A stretch of 64,000 nucleotides of DNA from Amycolatopsis nalaikhensis (lineage in GTDB: Bacteria > Actinomycetota > Actinomycetes > Mycobacteriales > Pseudonocardiaceae), in the NCBI RefSeq assembly GCF_030264295.1, contig NZ_CP127173.1, positions 3,975,501 through 4,039,500 on the forward strand, written 5' to 3'. Under the pieces are notes generated by a model. That model was not told the DNA's origin. It did no database searches and was given only the letters and a program-made list of their open reading frames with translations. Positions 62,541-64,000 of this stretch are shown one piece after another. Made by a program: the position numbers and the translations under genes. Position 1 is the stretch's first letter. The number at the start of each line of letters is the position of its first letter.

Positions 62541-63073
62541 CCTCACGCTCCCCAATACTCCACAGAGCCGTCGTTTACCGGCGATGTTCTGTAACACGAC
62601 AGCATGGCTGGGCTGCGACGACAAGATGTGGACGGACTTGTGTCGGCTTGTCGCCCCGGGCTCTTACGTGCCGTCGCGTGACGGTAATAACTCCGCTGAG
62701 GGCGCGAAGGGGTTAGGGCTCGGCGGCACATCGGGGGGCGTTGTGCCGCCGAGCCAGACTGCCGGTGATCGGGACGGTCGGGGGGCGTGCCGGACCGATC
62801 ACCTCAGCACCAGACAAGAGGCCGCGCAGCGCCGGCAATGACGTCCGGCGCCGGAGATCACCGAGGCGGGTGACGCGGCGGTGCCCGGAGCCCGGCAAGG
62901 CATCGGCCCCCCGAACCTGCCGGACAACCGAGCACCGACCGGGACCTTGTACCGCCATCGCTCTACGCGGACGAGTCGCCGGGCGCAGCTTTCGCTCGAA
63001 CGCGGCTTTGATCCACCCGACCGGGACCATCGGAACGGCCAGGTTGGCGACCAGGAGGTTACGGTCGGCTGCC
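62541..63073. other. Intergenic, no confident gene
   Basis: About 530 bp. A minus frame from 63075 begins with plausible residues but turns arginine/proline-rich. Nothing else was recognised. Confidence 0.4.
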
Positions 63074-63238
63074 ATGAGTCACGAGTTGATCCGGCGTGGC
63101 ACCCGCAACGCCTTCCGCAGCGTCGCTACGGACATCCCGCAGGCCAAGGTCGCCGAGTTGTGGGAGAACGAAGGGTTCGCGCTGGCTGGAGTGGCGGAGC
63201 ACCGTCTCGGGCGCTTGCCACGGCCTAAATGCGAATAG
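63074..63238 (+). CDS. Uncertain small protein
   Basis: A 54-aa product from ATG 63074 reads MSHELIRRGTRNAFRSVATD, AKVAELWENEGFALAGVAEH. The composition is protein-like and helical, but there is no good ribosome site. It could be a fragment of a larger gene. Confidence 0.35.
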   Translation: MSHELIRRGTRNAFRSVATDIPQAKVAELWENEGFALAGVAEHRLGRLPRPKCE

Positions 63239-63321
63239 GCCCGGCGCGAGACCCGCCCGTCAGAAGGACTCGCCTTCGTCCATGCCGTACTCAAACCAGG
63301 CTTCGTCTCTACGCTTGCCGC

Positions 63322-64000
63322 ATGACCTTCACAGCTCTTCACCGCGCGGTTGGGGCGGATCCTGGGCCGCTGACCGACGATCTCCTCAACCAAGCCGTGA
63401 CCGCAGGGATCACGGAGTCAGGCGACTTGGACTGGAAGTCCGAACTGCCGCCGGCGAAAGGCATGGCGCAAACCGACTTCCCCAAAGACGTTGCGGCGAT
63501 GGCTAATAGCGGTGGTGGCGTGATCGTGTTCGGCGTACGTGAGTCGCAAAAGTCAGCGGTCAGCCGGGTCGATGTGGGTGACTTTGATGAGGCCTACGAG
63601 CGTTCGTTGCGTAGTGTGGCGATCACTGCGATCTCTCCACCGGTCTTCGGCTTGAACGTGTACTGCCTTGGCGCTGTGGGCGCACGGGCCGTGGTGGTCG
63701 AGGTTCCTGCGAGCGTCGACGGGCCGCATTTGATCTACAGGAATGAATACTTCGGTGCGCCGGTTCGAAACGACGCCGACACCGTGTGGATGAAAGAGCG
63801 TCAAATCGAGGCTGCGTACCGGGCTCGGTTTGACGAGCGCAGGCATGCGACGGAGGCGCTTGACACCCTGTTCGCAGATGCAGCTGCTGGCCGTGACAGC
63901 GAGGCACGAGCATGGTTTATCGGTGTCGCACACCCGCGTACGCCAAACCTCCGCACGCGTCTCACGCGCGACCAAGCCCGGAAGGCGCTAACGGACACTA
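63322..64000 (+). CDS. AlbA_2/Schlafen-type ATP-binding protein, 5' part
   Basis: An open frame of 226 codons from ATG 63322 runs off the right edge. The AlbA_2 (PF04326) pattern is clear: ESGDLDWKSELPPA, DFPKDVAAMANSGGGVIVFG, then VVVEVPASVDGPHLIY and RNDADTVWM. Such proteins act as regulators, and some families occur in defence loci. The rest of the gene is needed for further assignment. Confidence 0.8.
   Translation, partial: MTFTALHRAVGADPGPLTDDLLNQAVTAGITESGDLDWKSELPPAKGMAQTDFPKDVAAMANSGGGVIVFGVRESQKSAVSRVDVGDFDEAYERSLRSVAITAISPPVFGLNVYCLGAVGARAVVVEVPASVDGPHLIYRNEYFGAPVRNDADTVWMKERQIEAAYRARFDERRHATEALDTLFADAAAGRDSEARAWFIGVAHPRTPNLRTRLTRDQARKALTDT

Noticed and set aside
62713..63075. Possible 120-aa leftward protein
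   Set aside because: The first 40 residues are plausible but the rest is arginine/proline-rich and no start signal was seen.

Overview
The window reads as chromosomal or large-plasmid DNA from a high-GC actinomycete, most likely of the Pseudonocardiaceae/Streptomyces-like group. The clues are strong GC bias at third codon positions, many GTG starts, stop/start overlaps of the ATGA or GTGA type, DUF397 plus XRE-DUF5753 pairs, Methyltransf_19-like proteins, an F420-type LLM oxidoreductase, and actinobacterial LexA boxes (TCGAAC-N4-GTTCGA) in front of a DnaE2/ImuA'/ImuB mutasome. The genus is an inference.

Region 1 (1-15.1 kb) begins with the 5' part of dprA. It is followed by long leftward runs of tightly coupled small or unrecognised genes: XRE and winged-helix/TPR regulators, a 2H phosphoesterase-like protein, two Methyltransf_19-like proteins, a secreted trypsin-like protease and several small membrane proteins. 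Region 2 (15.4-25.3 kb) holds regulators, a complete IS256-family element with a probable 6-bp target duplication, a HAD hydrolase convergent with an XRE-TPR regulator, a DUF5753/DUF397 pair, a rightward operon of small proteins including a DUF6624 protein, and a DddA-like (SCP1.201) deaminase toxin with its Imm1-type immunity gene.

Region 3 (26-38.5 kb) contains a leftward substrate-binding-lipoprotein/MFS group, an XRE and a HIT gene, and an eight-gene, translationally coupled leftward operon: Gfo/Idh/MocA oxidoreductase, GT-A glycosyltransferase, LLM oxidoreductase, nucleotidyltransferase, P-loop kinase, MDR dehydrogenase, histidine phosphatase and HAD phosphatase. The operon is divergent from an unusual fusion of an XRE helix-turn-helix, a middle domain and a complete peptide deformylase domain.

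Region 4 (38.8-45.1 kb) is the most striking part. A LigD gene (ligase-polymerase order) is split inside its polymerase domain by about 4.3 kb of visibly less GC-rich DNA with inverted terminal repeats. This DNA carries one gene and no transposase. The gene encodes a 1296-aa NLR-like protein with an N-terminal SERAC1/SesB-like alpha/beta hydrolase, an NB-ARC ATPase and a long beta-rich C-terminus. It looks like a defence or conflict gene delivered as cargo of a non-autonomous mobile element.

Region 5 (45.3-64 kb) carries an SOS mutasome: LexA box, imuA', imuB, then oppositely oriented dnaE2 with its own LexA box and a coupled GNAT gene. Next come a pentapeptide-repeat protein, a Trypco2 gene with a truncated trypsin-like protease, a HEPN-like protein and a cytochrome P450. 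A second imuB is frameshifted but keeps a LexA box and a leader 32/36 identical to that of the first locus; imuA' is replaced there by a 27-codon ORF. The window ends inside an AlbA_2/Schlafen-type gene. No rRNA, tRNA or CRISPR array was recognised.
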